From positions 1-63,328 of the forward strand of contig CAXIAD010000007.1 of assembly GCA_964021645.1 (NCBI GenBank): 63,328 nt of DNA, in the 5' to 3' direction. The position numbers and the translations under genes were made by a program. This document shows positions 8,308 to 16,734 of this stretch, piece by piece. The notes beneath the pieces were generated by a model that did no database searches, was not told where the DNA came from, and worked only from the letters and a program-made list of their open reading frames with translations. Positions within the stretch are counted from its first letter, which is position 1, and each line of letters begins with the position of its first letter. This DNA is from CANLDA01 sp964021645. Its GTDB lineage: Bacteria; Pseudomonadota; Alphaproteobacteria; Rhodobacterales; Rhodobacteraceae.

Positions 8308-9209
8308 AAGTGATCTTTATGGGCACTCCGGCGTTTTCGGTGCCGGTTCTTGATGCTTTGGTTGATGCCGGCCACGAGGTTGTTGCCGTCTATTCCCAGC
8401 CGCCCCGTCCAGCAGGCCGCGGCAAGAAAGAACGCCCCGGCCCCGTGCATGCCCGCGCGTTGGAGTTGGATCTGCCTGTCCGCCATCCGTTGTCCCTAAA
8501 GGATGCCGATGTGCAGGCGGAATTCGCCGCATTGAATGCCGATATCGCCGTGGTGGTGGCTTATGGTCTGATCTTGCCGCAGGTGATTTTGGATGCGCCC
8601 GCCAAAGGTTGCCTCAATATCCACGCATCGCTTTTGCCGCGCTGGCGGGGGGCTGCCCCGATTCACCGCGCGATCATGGCGGGGGATGCCGATACTGGCG
8701 TCTGCATTATGCAGATGGAGGCAGGGCTTGATACCGGTCCCGTATTGATGCGCGAGGCAACGGCGATTGGCGCAACCGAAACCACCGACCACCTGCATGA
8801 TCGCCTAAGTGCGATGGGCGCTGCCGTGATCATCACAGCCCTTAACCAGCTTGATAACCTCACGCCGTCGGTGCAATCCATCGAGGGCGTCACCTACGCC
8901 GAGAAAATCGACAAATCCGAGGCGCAGATTGACTGGACCTTGCCGGCTCAAGACGTAGACCGCAAAATTCGCGGCCTCTCCAGCTTTCCGGGGGCGTGGT
9001 GCATGATGGATGGCCAGCGCGTGAAACTCCTCGCCTCAAAGGTAGTTTCCGGGGCGGGGAATGCGGGCCAAGTTCTTGATGATAATATCACAATCGCTTG
9101 CGGCACGGGTGCCGTACAATTGCTGCGCTTGCAACGCGCTGGCAAAGCTGCGCAGGATGCCGACGTGTTCCTGCGCGGATTTCCCGTGACCAAGGGCGCA
9201 CAGCTTTAG
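8304..9209 (+). CDS. fmt: Methionyl-tRNA formyltransferase
   Basis: It transfers a formyl group from 10-formyltetrahydrofolate to Met-tRNAfMet, enabling translation initiation. The 301-residue length is standard. Visible motifs are MKVIFMGTPAFSVPVLDAL, the linker loop PPRPAGRGKKERPGPVH, ADIAVVVAYGLILPQVILD, the catalytic block GCLNIHASLLPRWRGAAPIHRAIMAGD with Asn/His, MEAGLDTGPVL, and a C-terminal tRNA-binding barrel starting near TYAEKIDKSEAQIDW. It starts inside the last codons of the deformylase-like gene (ATGA overlap), which suggests coupled translation. Confidence 0.96.
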   Translation: MKVIFMGTPAFSVPVLDALVDAGHEVVAVYSQPPRPAGRGKKERPGPVHARALELDLPVRHPLSLKDADVQAEFAALNADIAVVVAYGLILPQVILDAPAKGCLNIHASLLPRWRGAAPIHRAIMAGDADTGVCIMQMEAGLDTGPVLMREATAIGATETTDHLHDRLSAMGAAVIITALNQLDNLTPSVQSIEGVTYAEKIDKSEAQIDWTLPAQDVDRKIRGLSSFPGAWCMMDGQRVKLLASKVVSGAGNAGQVLDDNITIACGTGAVQLLRLQRAGKAAQDADVFLRGFPVTKGAQL

Positions 9210-9255
9210 GGCCGCAACTATAAGTCTAGGGCGTAACTACAAGAGAGGCGCGACC

Positions 9256-9492
9256 ATGTTTTTCACCATGATGGGCACCGTCGTTATTGCCGGGATCGTT
9301 GGCTATGCCACCGAAAAAACCGGCTATACGCGCAATGGCTACGTTCCTTCGATCATCATCTGTGTGGGCGGGGCGTTCTTATTCTACTTTGTGCGGATCA
9401 TGTTTGGCATCGGCTTTGCCAGTCCGGGGTTGAACGCAATTCTATCCTCGATTGGCGCGCTGATCATCGTGCCGTTCCACTGGCGCAAATAG
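9256..9492 (+). CDS. Small two-helix membrane protein, unknown function
   Basis: A 78-residue protein with hydrophobic segments at about residues 3-18, 27-44 and 55-73 and a short polar loop (ATEKTGYTRNGY) between the first two. AGAGAGGCG lies just upstream of ATG 9256. It follows fmt by 46 nt on the same strand and may be cotranscribed. The pattern (glycine-rich first helix, GYxxxGYxPSI, C-terminal PFHWRK) resembles small inner-membrane proteins related to the GlsB/YeaQ group, but I cannot confirm that assignment. Confidence 0.65.
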   Translation: MFFTMMGTVVIAGIVGYATEKTGYTRNGYVPSIIICVGGAFLFYFVRIMFGIGFASPGLNAILSSIGALIIVPFHWRK

Positions 9493-9543
9493 CCGTTTCG
9501 CCTACTTTCCGCCTCACAGCCGAAAACCCAAGCCAAAGAAAAA

Positions 9544-9561
9544 CCGGGCACAATGGCCCGG
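9544..9561 (-). terminator. Rho-independent terminator for the leftward NYN-domain gene
   Basis: The stem CCGGGC / GCCCGG has a 6-nt loop, and on the minus strand it is followed immediately by TTTTTCTTT. It is ~110 bp beyond the stop of the NYN gene at 9674, so two other inverted repeats lie inside the predicted 3' UTR. Confidence 0.65.
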
Positions 9562-9571
9562 CCTAACTATC

Positions 9572-9652
9572 GTGTTTCTACAGAAACCTGTTGCAGATTA
9601 ATGTAGAAACACTTTGGTCTTGTGCAAAAGCATCTTCCCCAAGGCTTTTGCA
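9572..9652. repeat. Two consecutive long inverted repeats between convergent genes
   Basis: GTGTTTCTAC (9572-9581) pairs perfectly with GTAGAAACAC (9603-9612). TGCAAAAGC (9623-9631) pairs perfectly with GCTTTTGCA (9644-9652), which is followed on the plus strand by TTTCTTTA. The second could terminate plus-strand transcription coming from the fmt operon. Confidence 0.55.
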
Positions 9653-9673
9653 TTTCTTTAATATCCCGAAGGA

Positions 9674-10249
9674 TCACTCAGCCCCTGAATAGGCGGCTGG
9701 GCGGTCGTCCGGCATAGGTTCGCGAGCAGGGCGCCCCAGAACTTCCTTCAACCCGTCAAGCTCGATGAAATTGTCAGCTTGGCGGCGCAGCTCGTCCGAA
9801 ATCATCGGAGGCTGGCTGCGAATGGTGGAAACGACTGAAACACGTACGCCCTTGCGCTGTAGGCTTGCGACCAGCGGACGGAAATCACCATCCCCTGAGA
9901 ACAGCACGATATGATCGACATAGGGCGCAAGTTCCATTGCATCCACTGCCAACTCGATATCCATGTTGCCTTTGACTTTTCGACGTCCTTGGCTGTCGGT
10001 GTATTCTTTGGCTGGCTTGGTAACCATGGTAAAACCATTATAGTGCAGCCAATCAACCAATGGGCGTATCGGAGAATATTCATCATTCTCAAGCAAGGCG
10101 GTATAGTAAAACGCCCGCAGCATTTTGCCGCGCCGCATAAACTCTTGCCTTAGTAGCTTGTAGTCGATGTCAAAACCGAGTGATTTGGCGGCTGCGTATA
10201 GATTCGAGCCATCGATGAACAGCGCCAGCCGTTCGTCTTTGTAGAACAT
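9674..10249 (-). CDS. NYN-domain (LabA/DUF88-type) protein
   Basis: A 191-residue protein with the PIN-like NYN nuclease fold. The acidic active-site residues are seen in ALFIDGSNLYAAAKSLG, GNMDIELAVDAMELAPYVDHIVLFSGDGDFRPLV, and a further conserved segment VVSTIRSQPPMISDELRRQADNFIEL. Such proteins are predicted RNA nucleases; the cyanobacterial namesake LabA affects circadian output, which does not transfer here. The start at 10249 follows GGAAGGAA closely; six codons upstream in frame are likely leader. It is divergent from folK, a neighbour pair I associate with Rhodobacteraceae. Confidence 0.88.
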   Translation of the reverse strand: MFYKDERLALFIDGSNLYAAAKSLGFDIDYKLLRQEFMRRGKMLRAFYYTALLENDEYSPIRPLVDWLHYNGFTMVTKPAKEYTDSQGRRKVKGNMDIELAVDAMELAPYVDHIVLFSGDGDFRPLVASLQRKGVRVSVVSTIRSQPPMISDELRRQADNFIELDGLKEVLGRPAREPMPDDRPAAYSGAE

Positions 10250-10410
10250 TAAATTTCCTTCCTGCAATCACCGCGCAAAATTCGTTCCGTGAGTAAAATA
10301 AACATGTGCGCGACCGTCTGAGTAAAGTAATGAAAAAAATCGGGCATGCAAAGGGGTGATGCCTTAATCGTTATAATCACGACATATTGGCCGGGTTAGG
10401 TGTAAAAAAA

Positions 10411-10971
10411 ATGAATGAAACTGTCTTGTTAGCCCTGGGGGGCAATCAATCCTCTGAATGGGGGATTGCGCTTGAGACTCAGCAGGCAGCGATTAGCCGC
10501 CTGTGTAGTGATTCGATTCACACCCTAAAGGCGAGCCGTTTCTTCTCTACACCCTGTTTCCCTGCGGGCGCTGGGCCGGATTTTGTGAACAGCGCGCTTG
10601 CCGTACGCACCTCCTTGTCGCCCGATGAATTATTGCTTCGTTTGCACGAGGTAGAGGCCGAGTTTGGCCGCAAGCGCATCACGCGGTGGGGCACGCGCAC
10701 CCTTGATATCGACCTCATCGCTTACGGTCAGCAGGTGCTGCCTGATCTGGCTGGGTACACCGCTTGGCGCGACCTTCCGCTTGATCAACAAATGCAGCAC
10801 AGCCCTGATCAACTGATTCTCCCACACCCCCGTCTACAGGACCGCGCCTTTGTTCTTGTGCCGCTTTTAGACGTGGCGCCCGACTGGATGCATCCAACCA
10901 TAGGGCGCACAATCGCGGAAATGCTTGAAAACTTACCTGAAAGTGACCGAAATGCCGTCATTCCTTTGTGA
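10411..10971 (+). CDS. folK: 2-amino-4-hydroxy-6-hydroxymethyldihydropteridine pyrophosphokinase
   Basis: HPPK transfers pyrophosphate from ATP to 6-hydroxymethyl-7,8-dihydropterin in folate synthesis. The 186-residue protein shows LLALGGNQSS at the N terminus, FVNSALAVRTSLSPDELL, the signature FGRKRITRWGTRTLDIDLIAYG with the catalytic Arg/Asp residues, and LPHPRLQDRAFVLVPLLDVAPDW. ATG 10411 is preferred to the GCC-leading in-frame start at 10387. There is no dihydropteroate synthase next to it here, unlike in many genomes. It is cytosolic. Confidence 0.94.
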   Translation: MNETVLLALGGNQSSEWGIALETQQAAISRLCSDSIHTLKASRFFSTPCFPAGAGPDFVNSALAVRTSLSPDELLLRLHEVEAEFGRKRITRWGTRTLDIDLIAYGQQVLPDLAGYTAWRDLPLDQQMQHSPDQLILPHPRLQDRAFVLVPLLDVAPDWMHPTIGRTIAEMLENLPESDRNAVIPL

Positions 10972-11050
10972 TTTCCCGCTTGTCAATACTGGCGAAGCCC
11001 CTTAAATACTCAGCTTCTGATGATCCCGATCCGAGATAATGGAGTTCCCG

Positions 11051-11404
11051 ATGGCCCGCGTTACCGTAGAAGATTGCGTCGACAAGGTTCCCAACCGCTT
11101 TGAGTTGGTGATGCTAGCTGCCCATCGTGCACGTGAGATCGCGGCTGGTGGTGCTTTGACTGTAGAGCGTGACAACGACAAAAACCCCGTTGTTAGCCTG
11201 CGCGAAATTGCTGATGAAACCCAATCAGCTGATGATCTGCGCGAGCGTCTGATCGAAAGCAATCAGAACCAGATTGAGGTCGACGAGCCAGAAGAAGACA
11301 CAATGGCGCTCTTGATGGGGGCCGAGGCCGATAAACCACAAGAGGACGACATGTCCGAAGAGAAATTGCTGCGCGCCTTGATGGAAGCTCAAGGCCAAGG
11401 CTAA
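11051..11404 (+). CDS. rpoZ: RNA polymerase omega subunit
   Basis: Omega helps assemble and stabilise the beta' subunit and mediates ppGpp binding in proteobacteria. The 117-residue protein begins MARVTVEDCVDKVPNRFELVMLAAHRAREIAAG, which is the conserved omega core, followed by NPVVSLREIAD. The acidic C-terminal tail (EVDEPEEDTMALLMGAEADKPQEDDMSEEKLL) is typical of alphaproteobacterial omega. The ribosome binding site is GGAG at 11041, and ATG is at 11051. It directly precedes the (p)ppGpp synthetase/hydrolase gene, an arrangement shared with many proteobacteria. Confidence 0.96.
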   Translation: MARVTVEDCVDKVPNRFELVMLAAHRAREIAAGGALTVERDNDKNPVVSLREIADETQSADDLRERLIESNQNQIEVDEPEEDTMALLMGAEADKPQEDDMSEEKLLRALMEAQGQG

Positions 11405-11467
11405 TTTCACCTCGGCACTCAGGACATGCTACGTTTCCTCCCCTGTGAAAAATAAGGTTAGGCGCAT

Positions 11468-13609
11468 ATGATCCCAGTTGACGATCTGGTCGCACTGGTT
11501 CGCGCCTACAACCCTAAAACCAATGAAAAATTGCTGCGCGAGGCCTATCAATACGGCTTTGACATGCACGATGGGCAGACCCGCCATTCGGGCGAGGCCT
11601 ATTTTAGCCATCCCATCGCCGTTGCCGCCATTCTGACAGAGCAACAGCTGGATGACGCCACCATCATCACCGCCCTGTTGCACGACACTATTGAGGATAC
11701 CGAGGCCTCCTATTCCGAGGTATCCGCGCGTTTCGGCGAAGAGGTCGCGGTGCTGGTCGATGGTGTCACCAAACTGACCAATCTACAGCTCAGCTCGACC
11801 GAAACCAAACAAGCAGAGAATTTCCGCAAGCTCTTTATGGCGATGTCCAAAGACCTGCGTGTTATTCTGGTTAAGCTGGCTGACCGTTTGCACAATATGC
11901 GCACCATTCGCGCGATGCGCCCTGCAAAACAGCAGCAAAAGGCGCGCGAAACCATGGATATCTACGCCCCGCTTGCGGGTCGCATGGGCATGCAATGGAT
12001 GCGCGAAGAGCTTGAGGATCTCGCCTTTAAGGTTCTCAATCCAGAGGGGCGCGCCAGTATCATGCGCCGCTTTATCACCCTGCAAAAGGAAACCGGCGAT
12101 GTGATCGAAAAGATCGCCGCCGACATGATCCACGAATTGGACAAAGCAGGCATTGAGGCCACGGTCATCGGGCGCGCTAAAAAACCCTATTCGATCTGGC
12201 GCAAGATGCAGGAAAAGGATCAGGGCTTTAGCCGCCTATCCGACATTTACGGGTTTCGCATCATCACCGGAACCGAGGCAGATTGCTATCAGGTACTGGG
12301 CGCGATCCATCACCGCTGGAGCGCGGTGCCGGGTCGTTTCAAAGATTACATCAGCCAGCATAAATCCAACGGCTATCGCTCGATCCATACCACGGTGTCA
12401 GGGCGCGATGGCAAACGGGTCGAGGTGCAAATTCGCACCCAACAAATGCATGATGTCGCCGAAACCGGCGTGGCCGCGCATTGGTCTTACCGCGATGGTG
12501 TGCGCAGCGAAAACCCCTTTGCGGTTGACCCCGCCAAATGGGTCAGCGGCCTCACCGAGCAATTCGGTGCCGAGGATGACCACGACGAATTTCTTGAGGC
12601 GGTTAAGCTTGAGATGTATTCCGATCAGGTCTTTTGCTTCACGCCCAAAGGCGATGTGGTCAAGCTGCCGCGTGGTGCCACCCCGCTTGATTTCGCCTAC
12701 GCTATCCACACCCGCATAGGCAGTGCCGTCGTTGGTGCCAAGATCGACAATATGCGCGTCCCGCTTTGGACCCGGATCAAAAACGGCCAATCCGTTGAAA
12801 TCATTACCGCCGAGGGGCAGACCCCACAGGCGACCTGGCTTGATATCGCCACCACAGGCAAGGCCCGCAGCGCCATCCGCCGTGCCCTGCGCGAGGTGGA
12901 CCGTGAACGGTTTGCCAAGCTTGGCTTTGAACTCGCGCGCGCCGCCTTTGAACATGTCGACAAGAAAGTCACCGACAAACTGCTGGAAACCGCGGCCAAA
13001 CATTTGCGTCTGGATGGGCGCGAAACGCTGTTGGCCCGTTTGGGCAGTGCCGAACTCACCGCGCGCGACTTGGTGCAGGCCGTCTATCCCGACCTGATCA
13101 CCGATGATCGTGACGTGATCAGCCGCGACCGCGCGGTGATCGGCCTCACCGCAGAACAAAGCTTTAAGCGCTCCCCCTGCTGCCAACCGCTGCCGGGCGA
13201 ACGAATCGTTGGCCTGACCTATCGCGGCCACGGCGTGATCGTGCACGCAATCGACTGCGAGGCGTTGTCTATGTTCGAAGATCAACCACAGCGGTGGTTG
13301 GATCTGCATTGGCAACCTGGCAAACACCAGGCAATCTATGCTGTGACGCTGGAATTGACGATTGGCAACGATGCGGGTGTACTTGGTCGCATTTGCACGT
13401 TGATCGGAGAGCATAAGGCGAATATCTCTGATCTGGAATTTGTGGATCGGAAACCTGATTTTTACCGCCTGTACCTTAGTATCGACCTAAGGGACGCAGA
13501 ACACCTGCACTCCGTCATGTTGGCACTCGAAGCAGAAAGCGACGTCGCGGTCATTGAACGTTATCGAAACCCGGAGCGGGCCCGTATGCCCGTCGTGGTG
13601 CAGCAATAA
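11468..13609 (+). CDS. rsh: Bifunctional (p)ppGpp synthetase/hydrolase (Rel/Spo homologue)
   Basis: It makes and degrades the stringent-response alarmone; one such enzyme is usual in alphaproteobacteria. The 713 residues contain an HD hydrolase domain (RHSGEAYFSHPIAVA, ALLHDTIEDT), a synthetase domain (GRAKKPYSIWRKMQ, IYGFRIIT, FKDYISQHKSNGYRSIHTTV), a TGS domain (VFCFTPKGDVVKLPRGATPLDFAYAIHT), a CC/zinc-finger region (RSPCCQPLPGERIVGLTYRGHGVIVHAIDC) and a C-terminal ACT domain (LELTIGNDAGVLGRICTLI). Because the HD motif and the synthetase motifs are both intact, both activities are expected. It is in a likely operon with rpoZ and the DUF2062 gene. Confidence 0.96.
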   Translation: MIPVDDLVALVRAYNPKTNEKLLREAYQYGFDMHDGQTRHSGEAYFSHPIAVAAILTEQQLDDATIITALLHDTIEDTEASYSEVSARFGEEVAVLVDGVTKLTNLQLSSTETKQAENFRKLFMAMSKDLRVILVKLADRLHNMRTIRAMRPAKQQQKARETMDIYAPLAGRMGMQWMREELEDLAFKVLNPEGRASIMRRFITLQKETGDVIEKIAADMIHELDKAGIEATVIGRAKKPYSIWRKMQEKDQGFSRLSDIYGFRIITGTEADCYQVLGAIHHRWSAVPGRFKDYISQHKSNGYRSIHTTVSGRDGKRVEVQIRTQQMHDVAETGVAAHWSYRDGVRSENPFAVDPAKWVSGLTEQFGAEDDHDEFLEAVKLEMYSDQVFCFTPKGDVVKLPRGATPLDFAYAIHTRIGSAVVGAKIDNMRVPLWTRIKNGQSVEIITAEGQTPQATWLDIATTGKARSAIRRALREVDRERFAKLGFELARAAFEHVDKKVTDKLLETAAKHLRLDGRETLLARLGSAELTARDLVQAVYPDLITDDRDVISRDRAVIGLTAEQSFKRSPCCQPLPGERIVGLTYRGHGVIVHAIDCEALSMFEDQPQRWLDLHWQPGKHQAIYAVTLELTIGNDAGVLGRICTLIGEHKANISDLEFVDRKPDFYRLYLSIDLRDAEHLHSVMLALEAESDVAVIERYRNPERARMPVVVQQ

Positions 13610-13621
13610 GGAAACCCTTTT

Positions 13622-14290
13622 GTGGTCTTCAAACGCCGGGATAAACGCTCTATTTTGCGGATCATTGGGGAGTTTCTCTGGCCCAAGGGTGGGTGGACCC
13701 GCGCGTTTTATTACGTCCGGCACCGTCTGCATCGGTTACCCGGCTCTCCAGAACGCATAGCGCGCGGCATTTGGGCGGGCGTTTTTGCGGCTTTTACCCC
13801 CTTTTATGGTGTGCATTTCATCGTCGCCGCCGTCGTGGCGCGTTTGGTGCAGGGCAATATCCTCGCCGCCTTATTGGGAACCTTCTTTGGCAACCCGCTG
13901 ACCTATTTCTTCATCGTGGTGTCGTCGCTAAAAACCGGACACTTCCTGCTCGGAACCGAATTCCAAGAGGGAGATCAGCAAACGATTGTCGGTAAATTCA
14001 CCGGGGCCGGCTGGGATCTGCTGCACAATCTGCTGGCGTGGTTTAACGGCACGGCGATGGATTGGCACGGCTTGTCGATTTTCTGGGATGAGGTGTTTTA
14101 CCCCTATCTCATCGGTGGCTTGGTGCCCGGCGTGATTTGCGCCAGCATTTGCTATTATCTCAGCGTTCCGGTGATCCGCGCCTATCAAAAACGCCGCAAG
14201 GGCAAACTCAAGGCCAAACTTGCCGCGCTTAAGCAAAAGGCGTTGCATCGCGGCGACCCAGATTCCAGTGCCAAGGCGCGCAAAGATTAA
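13622..14290 (+). CDS. DUF2062 membrane protein
   Basis: A 222-residue protein starting at GTG 13622, 12 nt after the rsh stop, with AAGGAAA upstream. The DUF2062 features are visible: FLWPKGGWTRAFYYVRHRLHRLPGSPERIARGIWAGVFAAFTPFYGVHFIVAA and LAALLGTFFGNPLTYFFI. Three or so hydrophobic segments lie at about residues 55-75, 84-105 and 160-183. The C terminus is strongly basic (KRRKGKLKAKLAALKQKALHRG), probably cytoplasmic. Its function is unknown, although similar domains are found fused to glycosyltransferases. Its place between rsh and pdxJ is the usual one in this family of bacteria. Confidence 0.88.
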   Translation: MVFKRRDKRSILRIIGEFLWPKGGWTRAFYYVRHRLHRLPGSPERIARGIWAGVFAAFTPFYGVHFIVAAVVARLVQGNILAALLGTFFGNPLTYFFIVVSSLKTGHFLLGTEFQEGDQQTIVGKFTGAGWDLLHNLLAWFNGTAMDWHGLSIFWDEVFYPYLIGGLVPGVICASICYYLSVPVIRAYQKRRKGKLKAKLAALKQKALHRGDPDSSAKARKD

Positions 14291-14384
14291 CGCCCCTCGC
14301 GGCTGTACGGGTACAATAAATCGGTTTTCTCTTTGCCGCCCAAGACCTAAGTTGCTTTGAAATGAGGTTTCAGGAGTGTTGGAC

Positions 14385-15119
14385 ATGCTGCGTCTGGGCG
14401 TGAATATTGATCATGTGGCAACGGTGCGAAATGCACGCGGCGGCGAATATCCCGATCCGGTGCGGGCTGCAATTCTGGCCGAGGCATCGGGCGCAGACGG
14501 GATCACTGCGCATCTGCGCGAGGACCGCCGCCATATTCAGGATGCTGACATCGACGGGCTGATGCAGGCGCTGACCATTCCGCTAAATTTCGAAATGGCC
14601 GCCACCGACGAAATGCAGGCGATTGCGCTGCGCCATAAACCCCACGCCGTGTGTCTTGTGCCCGAAAAGCGCGAAGAGAAAACCACCGAGGGCGGGCTAG
14701 AGGTCGCGCGCGAGGAAAATAAACTCGCTCATTACATCGCACCATTGCGCGAGGCGGGCTGCCGCGTGTCGATATTCATCGCAGCGGATCGTCCCCAGAT
14801 CGAGGCCGCCCACCGCATCGGTGCCCAAGTGATCGAACTGCACACCGGTGCCTATTGCGATTATCACTCTGAGGGCCGCTTTGACGAACGCGACGCCGAG
14901 GCCCTGCGCCTTGCCGAGATGTCACAATTTGCCGACTCCCTCGGACTAGAGGTGCACGCAGGCCACGGGCTGACCTATGACACCGTAAAACCCATAGCGG
15001 CCCTTCCCGAGGTGATGGAATTGAACATCGGTCACTTTCTGATGGGCGAGGCGATGTTCGTTGGCATGGAAACCGCCATCACAAACATGCGCCGCCTGAT
15101 GGATGAGGCACGGGCCTAG
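14385..15119 (+). CDS. pdxJ: Pyridoxine 5'-phosphate synthase
   Basis: It condenses 1-deoxy-D-xylulose 5-phosphate and 3-amino-2-oxopropyl phosphate to pyridoxine 5'-phosphate, the last ring-forming step of DXP-dependent vitamin B6 synthesis. The 244-residue TIM barrel shows LGVNIDHVATVRNARGG, GADGITAHLREDRRHI, LNFEMAAT, AVCLVPEKREEKTTEGGL, IELHTGAYCDY and VHAGHGLTYDTV. ATG 14385 follows CAGGAGTG; the in-frame TTG at 14376 is less well placed. Confidence 0.95.
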   Translation: MLRLGVNIDHVATVRNARGGEYPDPVRAAILAEASGADGITAHLREDRRHIQDADIDGLMQALTIPLNFEMAATDEMQAIALRHKPHAVCLVPEKREEKTTEGGLEVAREENKLAHYIAPLREAGCRVSIFIAADRPQIEAAHRIGAQVIELHTGAYCDYHSEGRFDERDAEALRLAEMSQFADSLGLEVHAGHGLTYDTVKPIAALPEVMELNIGHFLMGEAMFVGMETAITNMRRLMDEARA

Positions 15120-15164
15120 GGCGGGCGCAATTTCATCGCGATACGCGGCAATTTTAGGTTCTCC

Positions 15165-15210
15165 AGTTTTGTACAAAACTTGGGGGTGTTTTGTACGATT
15201 TGTACAAAAC
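15165..15210. repeat. Array of three GTAC-centred palindromes (copy A)
   Basis: Perfect palindrome AGTTTTGTACAAAACT lies at 15165-15180, a partial site GTTTTGTAC at 15188-15196, and TTTGTACAAAAC at 15199-15210. Dyad centres are at 15172.5, 15194.5 and 15203.5. The array lies in the 193-bp gap between pdxJ and acpS. A reversed copy with nearly the same spacing is at 43943-43984. Confidence 0.7.
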
Positions 15211-15312
15211 TCTGGCGATTGGGCGGCTATCACGCAGCGGTAATTTCTTGCAATTCCTTCGGGCGAATTGCTTACTCAAAACACCGGAAATCCACTGGAT
15301 TGGAGGGTTGAT

Positions 15313-15720
15313 ATGATACTTGGCATCGGATCTGATCTTGCGAATATTGACCGGGTCGCTGGCACGCTAGAGCGGTTCGGTGACCGTTTTCGCAACCGTG
15401 TTTTCACCGAAGTTGAACAGAAAAAGGCCGCCCGCCGCCGGGATGAGGCAGGCACGCTCGCCAAACGCTGGGCCGCCAAAGAGGCCTGTTCCAAGGCGCT
15501 GGGAACAGGTTTAGCCATGGGGATCAGTTGGAAAGACATGGCCGTTACCAACCTTCCCACAGGTCAGCCCGTGATGGCCGTCACCGGTTGGGCCAAGGCA
15601 CGCCTTGCAGATATGACCCCCCCAGATCATGAGGCGATCATTCACGTCACCCTGACCGATGACCACCCTTGGGCGCAGGCATTTGTGGTGATCGAGGCGC
15701 GGCCAAACACCCCTGCATAA
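15313..15720 (+). CDS. acpS: Holo-[acyl-carrier-protein] synthase
   Basis: It transfers 4'-phosphopantetheine from CoA to apo-ACP. The 135-residue protein has MILGIGSDLANIDRV (Mg-binding Asp), RFRNRVFTEVEQKKA, LAKRWAAKEACSKALGTG with the conserved Glu/Lys, and the C-terminal IIHVTLTDDHPWAQAFVVIEA. The start at ATG 15313 is preceded by GGAGGG (15302-15307). The in-frame start at 15268 would add a non-conserved peptide. It sits between pdxJ and lepB, and the array of GTAC palindromes lies ~100 bp upstream, so it may have its own promoter there. Confidence 0.94.
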   Translation: MILGIGSDLANIDRVAGTLERFGDRFRNRVFTEVEQKKAARRRDEAGTLAKRWAAKEACSKALGTGLAMGISWKDMAVTNLPTGQPVMAVTGWAKARLADMTPPDHEAIIHVTLTDDHPWAQAFVVIEARPNTPA

Positions 15721-15894
15721 CCTCATATTGATGCGGGGCATTACGCATTATGGGGCCGTTTTATCACTGATAAACAGTTATTTTACCGCGCTTCGCCCGC
15801 TTTTGGCCTAGTCTACCGTTCTAGCCCTCGGTGCGGGTTGACTCGCCCCGTCTCGCCCCTCATGTAAAGCCCAACCTTTTCTGGAGAATACCAC

Positions 15895-16734
15895 ATGGCT
15901 GCCGAGGCTAACGAAAAGCCCAACGCGTTTGTTGAGACTATCAAAACCATCGCTTACGCGCTGGTGATAGCAGGCGTTTTCCGCTCGCTATTTTTCCAAC
16001 CGTTTTGGATTCCCTCAGGCTCGATGAAAGACACCCTGTTGATTGGCGACTTCTTGTTCGTCAACAAGATGGCCTACGGTTACTCCTACGCTTCCTGCCC
16101 AAGCGTGCGCCTAGGGGCGATAGGTGTCGACATTGACGCCAAAGATATTTGCGGTTTCTTGGATGGCGACAACAGCCGCCTCTTCGCCTCAGAGCCGGAT
16201 CGCGGCGATGTTGTGGTTTTCCGCCACCCTCGTAGTGGTGCAGATTACATCAAACGTCTGATTGGTTTGCCGGGTGATCAAATCCAAATGAAACAGGGCG
16301 TTTTGCATATCAACGGCACTGCGGTTGGTCTGAAAGATGACGGTTTGTTTATAGAAACCAAAGAGTTGCAAGGCCCCCAAGGCGGCATGCCTATCTGCGC
16401 CAATGATCCTGTTGGCATGGGCGGCAGCTGCGCCAAGGAGCGTCAGATCGAGACACTTCCGGGCGGTGTCAGCCACGGCATTTTGAATGTGCGCAACACA
16501 AGTGTGGACAACACAAACGTCTACCGCGTCCCCGCTGGCCACTATTTCTTTATGGGTGATAACCGCGATAATTCCACTGATAGCCGTGTACCACAGCAGG
16601 TTGGCGGGGTCGGTTTTGTCCCGTTTGAAAACCTCATTGGCCGTGCGGACAGAATTGTGTTTTCATCAGCAGGGCGCTCAATGTTTGCATTCTGGACATG
16701 GCGCAGCGATCGGTTTTTTAAGGCGGTGAATTGA
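15895..16734 (+). CDS. lepB: Signal peptidase I
   Basis: It cleaves Sec/Tat signal peptides at the periplasmic face of the inner membrane. The 279-residue enzyme has one N-terminal membrane anchor (IAYALVIAGVFRSLFF), the catalytic serine in PSGSMKDTLLIGD (Ser43), the catalytic lysine in GADYIKRLIGLPGD (Lys120), and the box E motif FFMGDNRDNSTDSR. An insert with two cysteine pairs (ASCPSVRLG, KDICGF, PICAND, SCAKE) lies in the periplasmic domain. CTGGAGA precedes the start. Its stop overlaps the TTG start of rnc. Confidence 0.95.
   Translation: MAAEANEKPNAFVETIKTIAYALVIAGVFRSLFFQPFWIPSGSMKDTLLIGDFLFVNKMAYGYSYASCPSVRLGAIGVDIDAKDICGFLDGDNSRLFASEPDRGDVVVFRHPRSGADYIKRLIGLPGDQIQMKQGVLHINGTAVGLKDDGLFIETKELQGPQGGMPICANDPVGMGGSCAKERQIETLPGGVSHGILNVRNTSVDNTNVYRVPAGHYFFMGDNRDNSTDSRVPQQVGGVGFVPFENLIGRADRIVFSSAGRSMFAFWTWRSDRFFKAVN

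Noticed and set aside
12398..13414. 338-codon open frame antisense to rsh
   Set aside because: It is the reverse-frame shadow of a well-supported 713-residue gene in GC-biased codon usage.
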